DNA from: Phoronis australis | Lineage: Eukaryota > Phoronida > Phoronidae | Assembly (NCBI GenBank): GCA_002633005.1 | Contig: NMRA01000341.1 | Span: 329,474-393,473, forward strand | Reading direction: 5' to 3' | DNA length: 64,000 nt | Shown: positions 48,538 through 60,200 of the stretch, one piece after another | Position numbering within the stretch: the stretch's first letter is position 1 | Layout: the number at the start of each line of letters is the position of its first letter | Translations under genes and position numbers: made by a program | Notes under the pieces: generated by a model | The model's database searches: none | The model's input: only the letters and a program-made list of their open reading frames with translations | Told to the model about the DNA's origin: nothing

Positions 48538-48550
48538 TGACCTTTGACCT
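48538..48550 (-). promoter_or_regulatory. Perfect DR1 nuclear-receptor site 3
   Basis: Same 13-base DR1 word, in the first sub-repeat of unit 2. Confidence 0.6.
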
Positions 48551-48974
48551 ATTTTTTCTGAATGGTTAGGCCTATTGCGTACATGTAGTTAAGTAGGTTG
48601 TTCAATTGGCATGTTGACTTACACTAGTGTGCTGAAATTGAAAAGAATTTATTGAAAAACGTAAGATATAACATTTTGAACGTTAGATGACCTTTGCACT
48701 AATTGACCTTACCCGGGGCATTTTAAGCATCTTTAGGAGAATTATTGCAAAGCCCATGGAAAATGTATTTAACGCTGAGAATCACAGTTGTCTAACGGTT
48801 GACACATCAGAATACTTGCTGATTGAAAAGGTCAAATTTTCAGAAGAAAAATGCACCTAATGACCCCATGTTTGCACTAAGTGACCTGAAACTTTGGATT
48901 CCGATTTGATTTACCTGTGGCAATCAGACCTGTCAATTTGAAGTGTCTAGCTCAAAATTTTAGTTTGCACCTAA

Positions 48975-48987
48975 TGACCTTTGACCT
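48975..48987 (-). promoter_or_regulatory. Perfect DR1 nuclear-receptor site 4
   Basis: Same 13-base DR1 word, in the second sub-repeat of unit 2. Confidence 0.6.
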
Positions 48988-49265
48988 ATTTCACCTGATT
49001 GGATAACCCGATTTCTTAGAAAAGTAATTTTTAAAATTGTCATGTTGACTTATACCTGTGCACCGAATTTGAAAAAGATAGATTTAAAACTGAAGGAGTA
49101 GCATTTTGAAAATTATATGACCTTTGCACCAAACGACCTTTTCCGGTGCAATATGGAATATGATTATATAACCAATCAAAATTTATATACTGTCGAAATT
49201 CATATGCTGAATTTAAAGACCGTACTTGCACCCAATTTGGAGTTATTAAGCCTCAAAGTTGGTCG

Positions 49266-49510
49266 GAAGAAGAATAAGAAGAATAAGAAGAATAAGAAGA
49301 ATAAGAATAAAATTGAAGAAAACCCTGGAACAACAGTACTCTGCGCTTACACGCGCAGAGTAATAAGAAGAATAAGAAGAATAAGAAGAATAAGAATAAA
49401 ATTGAAGAAAACCCAGGAACAACAGTACTCTGCGCTTACACGCGCAGAGTAATAAAATTGAAGAAAACCCAGGAACAAAAGTACTCTGCGCTTACACGCG
49501 CAGAGTAATT
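49266..49510. repeat. AAG/AATAAG simple repeat with three identical hairpins
   Basis: Units of AATAAAATTGAAGAAAACCC plus a 26-base hairpin (TACTCTGCGC, loop TTACAC, complement) occur at 49337-49362, 49426-49451 and 49482-49507, separated by AGAAGAATA repeats. Confidence 0.92.
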
Positions 49511-50056
49511 AACGGCGCGATCACGGGATTGTTTCCCCACCGGCCTTGAAACGCAGTAAATTAGTTGAATATAAGCAAAGATAGAATCGTTCAGGATTAC
49601 ACATCGATAGGACTCTCTTTTGCCGTCTTGGATCTAAGAAAGCGAGTGCCTCGTTGTGGATTGTCAGGCACATTTTCCCTGGTCAAGATGTATGTCCGTA
49701 TAAATTTTTCATTTGAAACCTTCAGAAGTACCAGAATTCAGAAAGCGTATTCAGCGGGATTCTGTTCGGTTCAATTGACCCAACAAAATTGTTTGATCCG
49801 CTAGCTCCGCATATTCTTGTCTTTGATTGATGTCGAGAAGACGAGACAAACTTGTAAAGAATACGACTATGGAAAGCCAAAGCGGAAAATTTCCAGGAGA
49901 CAAATATTTTCTGTGCAAGAATTAAAAACAGGCCAAAATATTATATTACATCGTAGGACCAAAAATAGGAGTACCTCAAAATCAGAAGTTTCATTTATGC
50001 AAAGATTAATAACAGTCAAAAACCTTATTTTCATTCTTCAAGAACAGGATCAAAAT

Positions 50057-50090
50057 TAACACGCCAGGGCCGAAATTTTAACACGCCAGG
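50057..50090. repeat. Two copies of TTAACACGCCAGGRCC
   Basis: A direct repeat of 16 bases in an otherwise unassigned region. Confidence 0.6.
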
Positions 50091-50185
50091 ACCAAAAAAT
50101 ATTCGTTACTCTATTCGTTCTTCTTGCCAACACGTGTTGCTGCTGTGCTGTGGGCTGCAACTCCGACGTGAAAAAATTTGTCAAA

Positions 50186-50314
50186 ATGGACAAGTACCAG
50201 CTATCTGAAATTCTTCGCCTTCCCGACAACTATGAGGGAGACGAAGATGTCCCTGATTTCCAAAACGAAGTCACGCGCTTTCATATCTCTGAGACAAAGG
50301 AGAGCATAATGTAG
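50186..50314 (+). CDS. Candidate short open reading frame, unknown function
   Basis: ATG at 50186 opens 42 codons, MDKYQLSEILRLPDNYEG and then DEDVPDFQNEVTRF, to TAG. The frame is acidic and also open upstream through CCCAVGCNSDVKKFVK. No homology is recognised. It may be a broken gene piece beside the simple-repeat region. Confidence 0.2.
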   Translation: MDKYQLSEILRLPDNYEGDEDVPDFQNEVTRFHISETKESIM

Positions 50315-50460
50315 CGTACAGTCACACGCACATTAGATGTCTCTCTTGTTGTTGTTGTTGTTGACCCAGCGGTTAACACGTGTATAATAATAATGCCGTA
50401 ACAGTGGCTCATAAAACTTTATTTATGATATGATACGAGTAATACTACGATTTAAGATTC

Positions 50461-50503
50461 ACGATACGATACGATACGATACGATACGATACGATACGAT
50501 ACG
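50461..50503. repeat. GATAC pentanucleotide microsatellite
   Basis: Eight uninterrupted GATAC units. Confidence 0.95.
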
Positions 50504-52780
50504 GTTAAACCTGAAACAATTAATAAAGATAATACAATATCTAATACAAATTGAAGTACCAAATACATCATACTAAAATACAGAAAATTGCATATCTAAT
50601 AATATTATATCAACTCACAATTTGGCAAACAATAGTCAGCAGAAACTTGTAGTTACAGCAATTTCTATTACAACACTTTCTATGAGTTAATCAAATAATC
50701 AAAGAACTGAGAATAATCGTTTCTAAAGTCAAAGTTTATAGTAAAACATCAAGAAACAAAGTTGTCTCTTACAAATGCTGAGTATCTGTGATATTTTTGA
50801 AGCAAGCAGCAGACTCTCTCCAAGCAATATGAATTCTAGAGTCGCAGAATATTTATACTGAACACAAGAAAGGTGGGCGAGAAAGTTCAAAACATGAAAA
50901 CCCACAAACTTCCTCCAAAGTGCTTCATCTATTTCCAAAACAATTCTCTGAACAAAGTCGCTGGTTCCAAAACAATTCTGTGAATCAATCTGCTGGACTC
51001 CAGCAATGAACCCAAGTCATTACCAATTATGGTGCATGACAATCAAGAGTTGAGTAATTCCGATGGACAAATAACAGATTATTGTTGTTGTCGGAAATGC
51101 CTCATCCCAAAGCTGAGAGGTTTTCAAAGACTTTAAGTTACACAACTTGCAAAACAAGGCACAATTGTTATTATAAACATCCCACAACTGGTAACAGACA
51201 TGTGGTGAATCACTTCCCATGAACTCCTAGGAGGTTACAAATTTTGGTAAACAACCAATATATTTAATTAATTATACACTAGTCACTAAAATTGCATAAT
51301 ATTGCTTTTAATTAGACTAATTATCTACAGCATCAAAAAATGTCACCAACAGAGAGTTCTATCACCGTGTAATCCGGGGCGTTTTTTCGCTGTCAATATC
51401 AACGTCACCATCTGGCTGGGAGAAGCAAGTGGTACGCATCTCGTCACTTTTTGTATTTGGGCATGTTGAAATGATGACTGAACGGTCGATGTTGGTTTCT
51501 CCTATTATAACTTTAAAACCGGAGCTTAAAAATGTACTAATATTACAGTTCTGGAAAATTAATGTTGCCAAAACGAAAAGTGAATTGAGCTGTGCAAGTT
51601 CGGTCGCAATGACGAGTTTCTGAGTCATTTTGTCTGAAAATTTTTGGCGTGTACTGTACAAGATCAATTCACATGTGAAATTGATTCTTTCAGACGTCGG
51701 ATACGATACGAAGTGTGACCCGCCTTCTGATTGGAAGGCATGTGAACGTTAACGTCACCAGATGTGCTTACAGCATGATTGAATATAAACCAGAGTTGTC
51801 AGACACACTTCATGACATACAGTGTAGCAGTACGTCAGGGCACAGTTGCATAAAAGTTATACGCTGCATATCAACAATGACGTAGCATTGTCACGCGCCA
51901 TGTTGTTATTGTTGAACGATGCACCTGACGTCATGCAACAATCAAACTTATCCAGCGGATAATTTTAAAGTTTTATGCAACCCAGACCTGGTGTGCAAAG
52001 AACCTGCCTTGCGCTGCACGATCAACAGTTTCACATGCACCATCACAATCATTTGTAAAGTCACCATTCTTTACGGTAACAACGACACAAACAAATTCAT
52101 CGAGACTCTTACTTTAAATTTAAAATAACAAGAAGTTAAAGAGTATTAGTTAAAAATAAAATATCGCATAGGCTATTGAAGATGAAATCAGCACCTTAGC
52201 CTTCAACAGCAAAGGAATTTCAGAATGACTTTTAAACCTTCGCACGAAGCAAACTGGGATTTCACAGTTTGTGCGCTGAAAAACATTTTAGCTTTACAAT
52301 GGCATCAATTACATCTCATAACAAGCTCCACTTATACTTCAAATCAAACCAAGAGCTTCTGGTTTCTTATAATTTCCGCAAAATACGCCTCAGTAACCAC
52401 ACCGTCTTGTCTGCGGCTGTAAAAAACGACTAACTGAATGAAGGACAAAGACCACACCGATGAATGTAGCTTGATGCTATTGATAAACTGTGAGAGTATG
52501 AAAAGGCAGTGTATTGAATTTTCGAATAATACCTTTATCAGGTGTCTACTTCAATTTTGTGATAAAAAACGGAATAAGCTAGAAATATAAAGTATGTCAC
52601 AAATTTTAGTTATTCAAAGTTTGAAAAACAGTGGTTCAAATTTGTTGAAGGTACAATTAGAGGGAACGCCTACAGAATGCGTGCCTTGCACTCGTTTATA
52701 CATTTAACGCGCAATGCAAACGCCATGGTAAAATTTGCAAGCGTGAATATGGAAGTCGCTGATAGAAAACGTTCAGATTT
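50504..52780. other. Non-coding stretch, nothing recognised
   Basis: AT-rich, with short overlapping frames on both strands and no motif. Confidence 0.4.
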
Positions 52781-52788
52781 AATGCAAT

Positions 52789-53109
52789 GGCGCCAAAGGG
52801 TTCTTAAAGGAGCAACTTTCTTAATCAGTTCATATAGTGCAATCAAGCCCGCGCACTCAAGCTAACTGATTAAGAGCAGAACGATGATGGTTTAAGAACT
52901 AAAAGTACGCGTAGATTTAGCAACGGCACGCGTAATTAAAAGTACGTGTAGATTACGCAAAAGCACGCTTAGATTAAGCAAACGTACGCGTAGATTAAGC
53001 AAAAGCATGCGTGAATTAAGCAAAAGTACACGTAAATTAAGCAAAAAATTACCGTAGATTAAGCAGATCAACGCGTACAAATTAACTCGTTTAAAAAACC
53101 CTTTGGCGC
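52789..53109 (+). mobile_element. TIR element with internal 21-base minisatellite, copy 1
   Basis: It opens with GGCGCCAAAGGGTTCTTAAA and closes with AAACCCTTTGGCGC. The middle carries about seven units like GCGTAGATTAAGCAAAAGTA. Confidence 0.75.
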
Positions 53110-53179
53110 TTCATAGCAATCTGACGTGTTATTTTAATGACGCAATCATTGCACACTTGTTGATGCTGAAGATATGAAT

Positions 53180-53561
53180 CGCCAAAGGGTTGTTAAACGA
53201 GTACATTTCTACCCGTTGAAATGTGCTTTATCTACGCGTACTCTTGCTTAATTTACGCGTGCTTGTGCTTAATCTAAGTGTACTTTTGCTTAACTGACGC
53301 GTATTTTGGCTTTATTTATGCGTGCTCTTGTTTTATTTACGCGCACTTTTAATTTAGGCGTACTTTTGCTTAATCTACGCGTACTTTTAGTTCTTAATAG
53401 ATCAGTGATCATCGTTCTGCTCTTAATCAATTAATTTGAGAGCACGGGCGTGATTGGACTATTTAAACTGATTAAAAGTTCACGTAGATTCAGCAAAAGT
53501 TCACGTGGATTAAGCACATTTTAACGCGTAGAAATGTACTCGTTTAAGAACCCTTTGGCGC
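53180..53561 (-). mobile_element. TIR element with internal 21-base minisatellite, copy 2
   Basis: It has the same ends as the neighbour at 52789-53109, but the minisatellite and unique block run in the opposite direction. The pair therefore forms a large imperfect palindrome with a 70-base spacer. Confidence 0.75.
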
Positions 53562-54401
53562 TTCATGTGAACTATGCCAGTGCCCGGTAATCTTCGCTAT
53601 AATATGCACATGTGCCCGGAAGTCCTTCTCATTGTGACTGTTTATACTCTGTTACCTCCTATATCATTGGAATGCAGAAATACAATCGTTTTGCACAACA
53701 CGTTTTCACAAGTGCCTTCATACAAGGTTTAGACTTTATGCTGAAGTGTGACGGATCGAAGATCACCACAACGTGTTCCTGGTCCGACATTTTCCTCTGT
53801 CAATTTGGATACCGGTGCGTTCCTTAGACGCAATCAATCTAGCAAAATGCAAAATCACGAAGGACCTCGCGAGATATGATCATGTATTACAAGCAAAGCA
53901 CGCGACCACACTATGTTTCTTTGCGAGATCCTTACGTTTACGGAACTCGGGCCTGGAATTCGTATTAAAACTCGCTGAATCTGTGTGCGATCTGCTGTCT
54001 CGAGTGGTTTATACAGCCATTACCTGCATCATCAGGTATCTCTTAGTTAAACGAGTAGATGTACAGATCGTTCTTTTTCTGCCTAGATCACAACACTGGG
54101 TAAGCATTTTTACATGCTAGATTCCAAAGCAGGTGTTGCGTGTAATTTACTCATGCTATTTGTTAACTGATTCAATTTAGATGAATTAGAAAATAAAAAC
54201 CCAGAGGAGAGCTTGGGGAACATTTAGACGTTGCGTTTGATGGATTGTTCGACTGTCTTCGTCTGTGTAGGCAATGCGCTCTCGAACAGCGATATACAAG
54301 TCACTACTGTATATATAAATTATACATAAATGTCTTCAGTCAAACTATTATTCCAACTTGATTTTTGTCAAAGTGTCTCCGTTCGAGAGGCGATCTTTTG
54401 A

Positions 54402-54636
54402 TTTAGACCAATTACCGCTACAGAATTGGTCTCAACTTGTTCCTTACTGAGATGGGAAGTGACATTTGAGTTCGGTATTCCGTGAAACCGAGCTCGGCGC
54501 ATAAACCAAATCGTATAAGCCAGGTCTCCAGTGATTATTTATCAAACTGATATTTTTTCTGCGAAGCCCCGAAATCACCTCTAATTTGACCAAGAAACAA
54601 ATTGAGACCAGTTTCGTAAGGATAAGTGGTCTAAAG
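54402..54636. mobile_element. GACC-TIR MITE
   Basis: The imperfect inverted ends are about 40 bases: TTTAGACCAATTACC with ATTGGTCTCAACTTG, and their counterparts near 54595-54636. A related, less complete segment lies at about 60415-60530. Confidence 0.55.
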
Positions 54637-54979
54637 CAAAATTTAGCTGTTGTTAGGAAAAGCGAGTCAGGCTAGTAATTTTAACCGCTATGGAGGATTT
54701 GTGAGACACTACAAGAAGGCCTGAACATATATAAAATGGGAACACCAGGGGGTGCGGGTGAAAATGAAACGGAACCCTTTGATTTGCAAAATGCACATGG
54801 CCGACTGAAAACAAGGCTTGTGAATGCATAGGATCTGCATTTCTTTAGAAATTCAGTCACCAATCCCAATATGGCAACCGGCTCGGAACAGTGGTTTGTA
54901 GAGTACATTGCATAGTTGAAATTTGAAATAGGAGGAATTTGTCTGTTGGAATGACGAGTTTAAAGTTTCATTTCGCCCT

Positions 54980-55085
54980 GTTCATTAGGACAATTCGAAA
55001 ATTGAATCAAGCCTTTTACCCGCATAAACTTAGTCTCATAATATTCAGCCTCATCATGATAGGATTCTATTTCTGTTACCAAAGC
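54980..55085. repeat. Dispersed repeat family, copy 3
   Basis: It matches 11600-11710 and 40200-40290 (CGAAAATTGAATCAAGCC, then TCTCATAATATTCAG). Confidence 0.45.
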
Positions 55086-55089
55086 AACT

Positions 55090-56190
55090 GAGTCACAGGG
55101 ATATGAGTTGGAATATTCACCATTTTCGAATTCATAATGTTAGGATTGGCTAGCGACAACAAATTTTAAAACATTTTATTGAGATGCTGGGGGTTTTGAT
55201 GATTTTGTAGGCCAGAAATACAAGCATAACGGCCTATTTAATTGGACCAAAACGTCGATGTCCCTTTTTAGCAAGCAAAACAGGGTGAAATACAACTTTG
55301 AAGCTTGAGAGATCCGCCGACAGCGTATTGTGTTACATGACCATCAAATGTGACTGTGGTATAACCAGACGAATATGTCAGCTCGCCGTATGCAAATGAT
55401 CTGGTTAACCAGGCTTATCTAATCCAGGTTAACTTCTCGGCCACAAGGGGGCGAATGTGGCGAGTTTCAGTTGATAACCAACCCAACACACGTAGCGGCA
55501 GCGCCGGTTTCTTGGACTTCGCGTACATCTCAGCTTTACCCAATTTTCTATTCTGAAACTGGAGACATCGTCACGCTGAGTGTGGAATTTCTGTCGTCGT
55601 TTGGTTAGCTGATGTTACAAAGCATTGTAACGAAACACTGTGTATCAATTTTTGTTAGCGTGTATCTGTCTTTATTGCCGTAAATATGATTCAGAATTCG
55701 TTTTTGAATCACCAGATTTGGATCAGAAAAGTTATTGATCTATATTTAATTCTGACTCCCCCATCACACCGCGCAATAACACATGCAATAAGACTGATTT
55801 CATGTTTCCACCACAGCGTAAATTATGATATGGCTGAGAAACCGTTACGTAAACCGTCTGGTGGATGACTCACGTTTCACTCACTGCTGTTTGAATTTCA
55901 ATATTTCGCCAAGTGTGATGTTTCTGGGAGGCATCGCTCGCACAAAGCCTATTTTCATAAAGAATGAGCCACCAAAATATCGCTTTGCAGTAACCAGGTC
56001 TCGGGCCCGCCTACATTTCATAAAGTTTTACTATAAAGTATAGACTAGGTGAGAAAGTCCGACTCTGTCGACGAAAGCGTTGCTTTCATCACGGACTAGC
56101 TTCTAGCCGAGTTTGGCGAGATCATACAAGTAAAGGTGTATTCGTGAGATATTTTGAATAATTTCAAGCGAAGCGTCATTGAAAACACTT
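55090..56190. other. Non-coding stretch, nothing recognised
   Basis: There is no supported coding or repeat structure. Confidence 0.35.
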
Positions 56191-56197
56191 CGCCGGG

Positions 56198-56375
56198 CCC
56201 GGGGTGTTTTCGTTGCCTCAAACGTGGAATGAACGTTTTCCGCACATGTGCACACTTCTATAAGATATCGGTGTGACTTTCAAATCGGAGAGTGGCTGGC
56301 CGTATGACTGGAGCCCCATGTGCATACATGTATGACATTCACCCAGAGATGAGGCAATAAAAACACCCGAGGTGT
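56198..56375. mobile_element. CCTCGGG-TIR MITE, copy C
   Basis: GGGGTGTTTTCGTTGCCTCA is at the left and TGAGGCAATAAAAACACCC at the right. Same family as 27898 and 33127. Confidence 0.75.
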
Positions 56376-56556
56376 AGTGCATGGCGAAGCACGCGATTAC
56401 AACATAGCTTTCATTTTGCGTTACGGAATGAGCCACCGTTGTTAGACTCGACTCGTACCTTTGCTCGTCACTGGATTCCCAAGTTCGGCATTGAAAAAGC
56501 GACTGGATGTGTTGCATTGAACTCGTTAGCTGGATTTTTATCAACCCAATTAAAAC

Positions 56557-56711
56557 CAGTGGCGGATTTAGAGGGGGGCCAAGGTGGCCATGCTCCCCTC
56601 AAATTCTCACAGAGTCCATTGGCAGTTCGGGGGTGCGAATGTCTGACGAGCAAAATCCTGCTTAATACTCTGCCCTGGCCCCCGTAACTCAAAATTCTGG
56701 ATCCGCCCCTG
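56557..56711 (-). mobile_element. Short hAT-like MITE, copy 2
   Basis: CAGTGGCGGATTTAGAGG opens and GGATCCGCCCCTG closes. AAAAC at 56552-56556 and 56712-56716 is a 5-bp duplication. It is the reverse complement of the element at 32408. Confidence 0.82.
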
Positions 56712-56721
56712 AAAACCATGT

Positions 56722-57066
56722 TCATTGGACCCTAACGAGAACGACGTACTGATGGAAATCAAAATCAATTCTGTAAAACTTCTGGTCGTCATTCTTCGCA
56801 AATACTTCGTAATCCTGTACAAACAAATTTAATGGTTGTAAATGCAGGTACGATTTAATTTCATCCTGCCTTGTGAAATTTAGTTTAACAGTGACAGGAA
56901 AATCATGCAGATGGACTTCATTTGTAGCTTCGGCCAAAACGTACGAATTCCGAAACTCCTTTGCTCGACTACCGCATATATAGCTCTCAAAACTGAAACT
57001 ATTAGAGAATCGATATATCGATCCCTTTAATTTCATATCCAGGCAAACTGAAGAACGAAACGACAT
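56722..57066 (-). CDS. Candidate open reading frame upstream of paralog B, unknown function
   Basis: A minus-strand frame of 114 codons with protein-like content (for example VTVKLNFTRQDEIKSYL and FYRIDFDFHQYVVLV). It ends just past a 155-bp MITE and starts about 70 bases before the first visible exon of SEC14L paralog B, on the opposite strand. No family was recognised. It could be an exon of an antisense gene or a relic. Confidence 0.22.
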   Translation of the reverse strand: MSFRSSVCLDMKLKGSIYRFSNSFSFESYICGSRAKEFRNSYVLAEATNEVHLHDFPVTVKLNFTRQDEIKSYLHLQPLNLFVQDYEVFAKNDDQKFYRIDFDFHQYVVLVRVQ

Positions 57067-57138
57067 AGAGACGAATATGAAACCATATGAATGAGTATAA
57101 ACGGATATTTGTACTAACTATATCGACATTGATTTCAG

Positions 57139-57201
57139 TATAAATTCCATCATACCCAGGAAGAGATAGCCGAGACGATGGAGGAAATGACGCTTAGGCA
57201 G
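57139..57201 (+). CDS. SEC14L paralog B exon with start codon (coding 57178-57201)
   Basis: The coding part is eight codons (MEEMTLRQ) and ends in phase 0 before GTATGG. The first UTR bases after the acceptor (TATAAATT) resemble those of the matching exon of gene A (TATACACT), suggesting shared ancestry of the UTR intron too. Confidence 0.75.
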
Positions 57202-60200
57202 GTATGGCTCACTTAAACATGAAGCTTTTTATGATCATAATGGTATATAAAAATTCCCTTACAGCCCTCACAAAGAGCGTTGGAAAGCTTCAATTTAGAC
57301 AATGGTCTTGGTACTGGTCTTAAAGAGTGCCCACCATCACTCTGTGTCTCAAAAAATATTTTAACAAAGCTTAAGAAACAAGCCAAAATTAAAAAAAAGT
57401 TTTCTGTTTTCAAGGTTGTACGAAATGAGTGGGAGACCGTCTCCGCCGTTGTTGTTTTTATCAGTGCGACACTGTGGAGTTATGAGGGTTCCGCAGAGAG
57501 CCGCCTTTTTAAGACATGAAAAAGTGCGTTTCGGTGAAGGCTGTAGTAACACCAACTTGACTGAGAATGTCTATCTGTTTAAATTTCCTAAATACGTGAA
57601 AGTTGAACAGGGATCGCATCGGTCAAGTTGTGCACCGCACGAGAGTGTGGAATGTTAGTGTGGAACATGCGATTCAGTCGGGAGCCACACTTTGTTGGGT
57701 ACATTTCAAGTGAAGGAATCCTGTTTCGACCAAACACCAAAGCGGCGTTACGATAAAGGACTCACCACCTTGTAAGTGTATTTGCAAATTTTAAAAATAA
57801 CGAACACCTGCCTGCATTCTAGGGCCAGTGATGCCAGGCCCTCGATCCCTACCCAGATCGAGTGTTATAAAAAATAATTGAAGGCGGTCTGAAACACGTT
57901 TTATCAGACGTGCGAAGGCTCTGCGCATGTGGGCCCATTGCACTGATCACCTGCAACCATTGTCATAGTTAAAACTGACCTGAGGAGCTAGAGACTAGAC
58001 TCAAGGGTCTAGCAGTGTGGCCCAGTGGGATTCGAACCCCCGAGCTCGAGTAACGGAAAGCGGGCAGCTATCCCATTAGGCTTCACTGCCTCCTCTAGAT
58101 CGAGAGTTAGGTCACATTGGCTTATGCATTGTTTGACCGTGCTCATTTCACCGTGGTAACAGTGAATACGAGTGACCCAGGTTAATTATTGTGGCCTTTG
58201 TCAGTGTCTATTTTGTGAATATACTGACCGGGCTTTGGTTCAGTTAGTTGTACGCGTAGCTCACACTGAAATGTCTGCAGCATTTCTCGTGCTGCATGTG
58301 GGTCGAGTTCATACGGCCTCCGAGAGCCAACGAAAGTTCGCAAAGTGGGAAATCGAATCGATGGTCTGATTCTTCAGCCAATTAAGTGCTTGAGTATGAT
58401 GCCCGTATCCACACTCTTCGCTGTCTGCATACTAATTGTCCAGTTCTCGCTTAAAATCGCCCTCGTCTTCTTACCTGCTGTGTTCCACCACTGCAACTGA
58501 TTGTCAAGGAATCAAACGCGTCTTCCACCTATTACATCATTATGGCGGAAACTTGGAAATAACAAATTTTTCTTCAAAAGTACTTATTTACTTAGATTTT
58601 ATGTATATTAGGCCGCCATCTTGCCATTTGCTAGCGCCCCAAGCAGCGAATAAGTATGGGCGCATCCAGGGGTTGCTGGGAGGGCTCGAACGAGTTCTGA
58701 CGTTACTGATCAAGTCAAATTGTAAATTGCTATGCACTGAGCTAGCACTGAATTTCGACGGGATTCCTGTCCACCGAGTATGAAGTTATCAGAACGGAAA
58801 TCTCATGTCTTCTTTTCGTCAACAAAATTGGGAGAAAGGGAATCCGAACCAAATGGCACTTCTGAACTTGCTAAACATTCTGACACCGGAAACAATACGA
58901 TTATTTCTATTAATTTTATTTTTATAGACTTCGAATAAAACTTTCATCGTTATTGAAATATTCCGAATTGAACCAAAACCAAGCCGTAGCTTAAAGGTAC
59001 CTTGAACAACAACGCAGTGTAAACCAATTTGTTACTACATGTGGAAAACACCAATCTGTCCACATTGAAGTAAAAAATTGCCAAATGTAAGGGACAGTTA
59101 GGACTATTAATTTCAACACGATCATGACAACACTCACACTCATCGGTGTTCTGAGAAGATACATACCTCTGCCATGCGGATATCGATTAAACTGCTGTTT
59201 TCTCGCTGTGACGCATAATGACGCAAAAGGCTACGGACACATAACATATCATTTGACCTACTTTTGTTTGTGTGTTTAAATCGTGTTGTCTTCTGTTCCT
59301 AAAGAATTGTTAGGACTGTCTAGCTGGATTATCCGATACTTCAAAAATAACAAAAAACCGTTCGAAGAAGAAGTCACCTTTATAAAAAAGGTAACGCTCG
59401 CCTTTAATTCCTACATGCATCTACGTGTTATTTCTGAGGAAAAATAGTGGTCATCATCATTATCTGTAGTTCCATAATACAACTTTTAAAAATAAGCTTG
59501 AGACTATAATAAGATAATACTGGCTGTACTGTTTGCACTAAACTCTCCATTATGCACGATAAACTACGGAATTTTCTTTCTTCCTCCGCAGTTCAAGGTG
59601 AACATCGCAGACCTCCTTCGACCGGAGCACGACGACCATCTCTTGAACAAATGGCTTAAAGGTAATTCAAACCCACTTTAAACTTCGACAAATCGATACG
59701 ACAATTCTTGCGTTCTTAGTTTTATGAAATTCTGCACTAGAATCGATTCCAGTGGTTAAACCGTTACCGATTCAATGAAAAAAATTAGCGAAGTGAAAAT
59801 ATCTAGATGTTAATGGCATGACCGAGGTTCATTATCTATAGTCCAATTCTTATGTGACAAACCCTGCAGACAGTTAAGCCCATTTTCCTTTGCATTAATA
59901 TTTTAAGTGAAATGCTTGACGTTACTCAAGCCCCGGATAACATTGGATATAAACTGTTACTAGAACATATTTGGTTGGTTGAGATCTTAAGTTTTTAATG
60001 AAAATCTGAAAAGATCCACAGAGTAGGAGTCTGTTAGGCTCCATATCCTTGTGCCAGAAATCAGACTCGACTCAGGCTCGGAATGTGAATTTAAGGCGAT
60101 AATATCTGAGACAATTTTATGTATTATTTACGATCATCACCAAAGCACATTCGAATCTACGACGACATTGGTCGCATTATTATACCTTACTTAGTTTAAA

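Larger units (their letters stand above)
46926..49270. repeat. Higher-order tandem satellite, two 1.2-kb units of three sub-repeats
   Basis: Unit 1 starts at 46926 and unit 2 at 48129 (period 1,203). The landmark TCCGGTGC or a variant occurs near 47077, 47507, 47941, 48279, 48711 and 49141, giving sub-repeats of about 430, 434 and 338 bases. The satellite is rich in TGACC half-sites. Confidence 0.92.

Noticed and set aside
49117-49452. 111-codon lysine/asparagine-rich frame
   Set aside because: It is produced by the AATAAG simple repeats and hairpin units.
50130-50200. CCCAVGCNSDVKK as another THAP start
   Set aside because: Only the cysteine spacing fits. The FxxPxD..W part does not follow.
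53773-54120. 115-codon + strand frame
   Set aside because: It is hydrophobic but without recognisable topology or family, and no supporting exons were seen.
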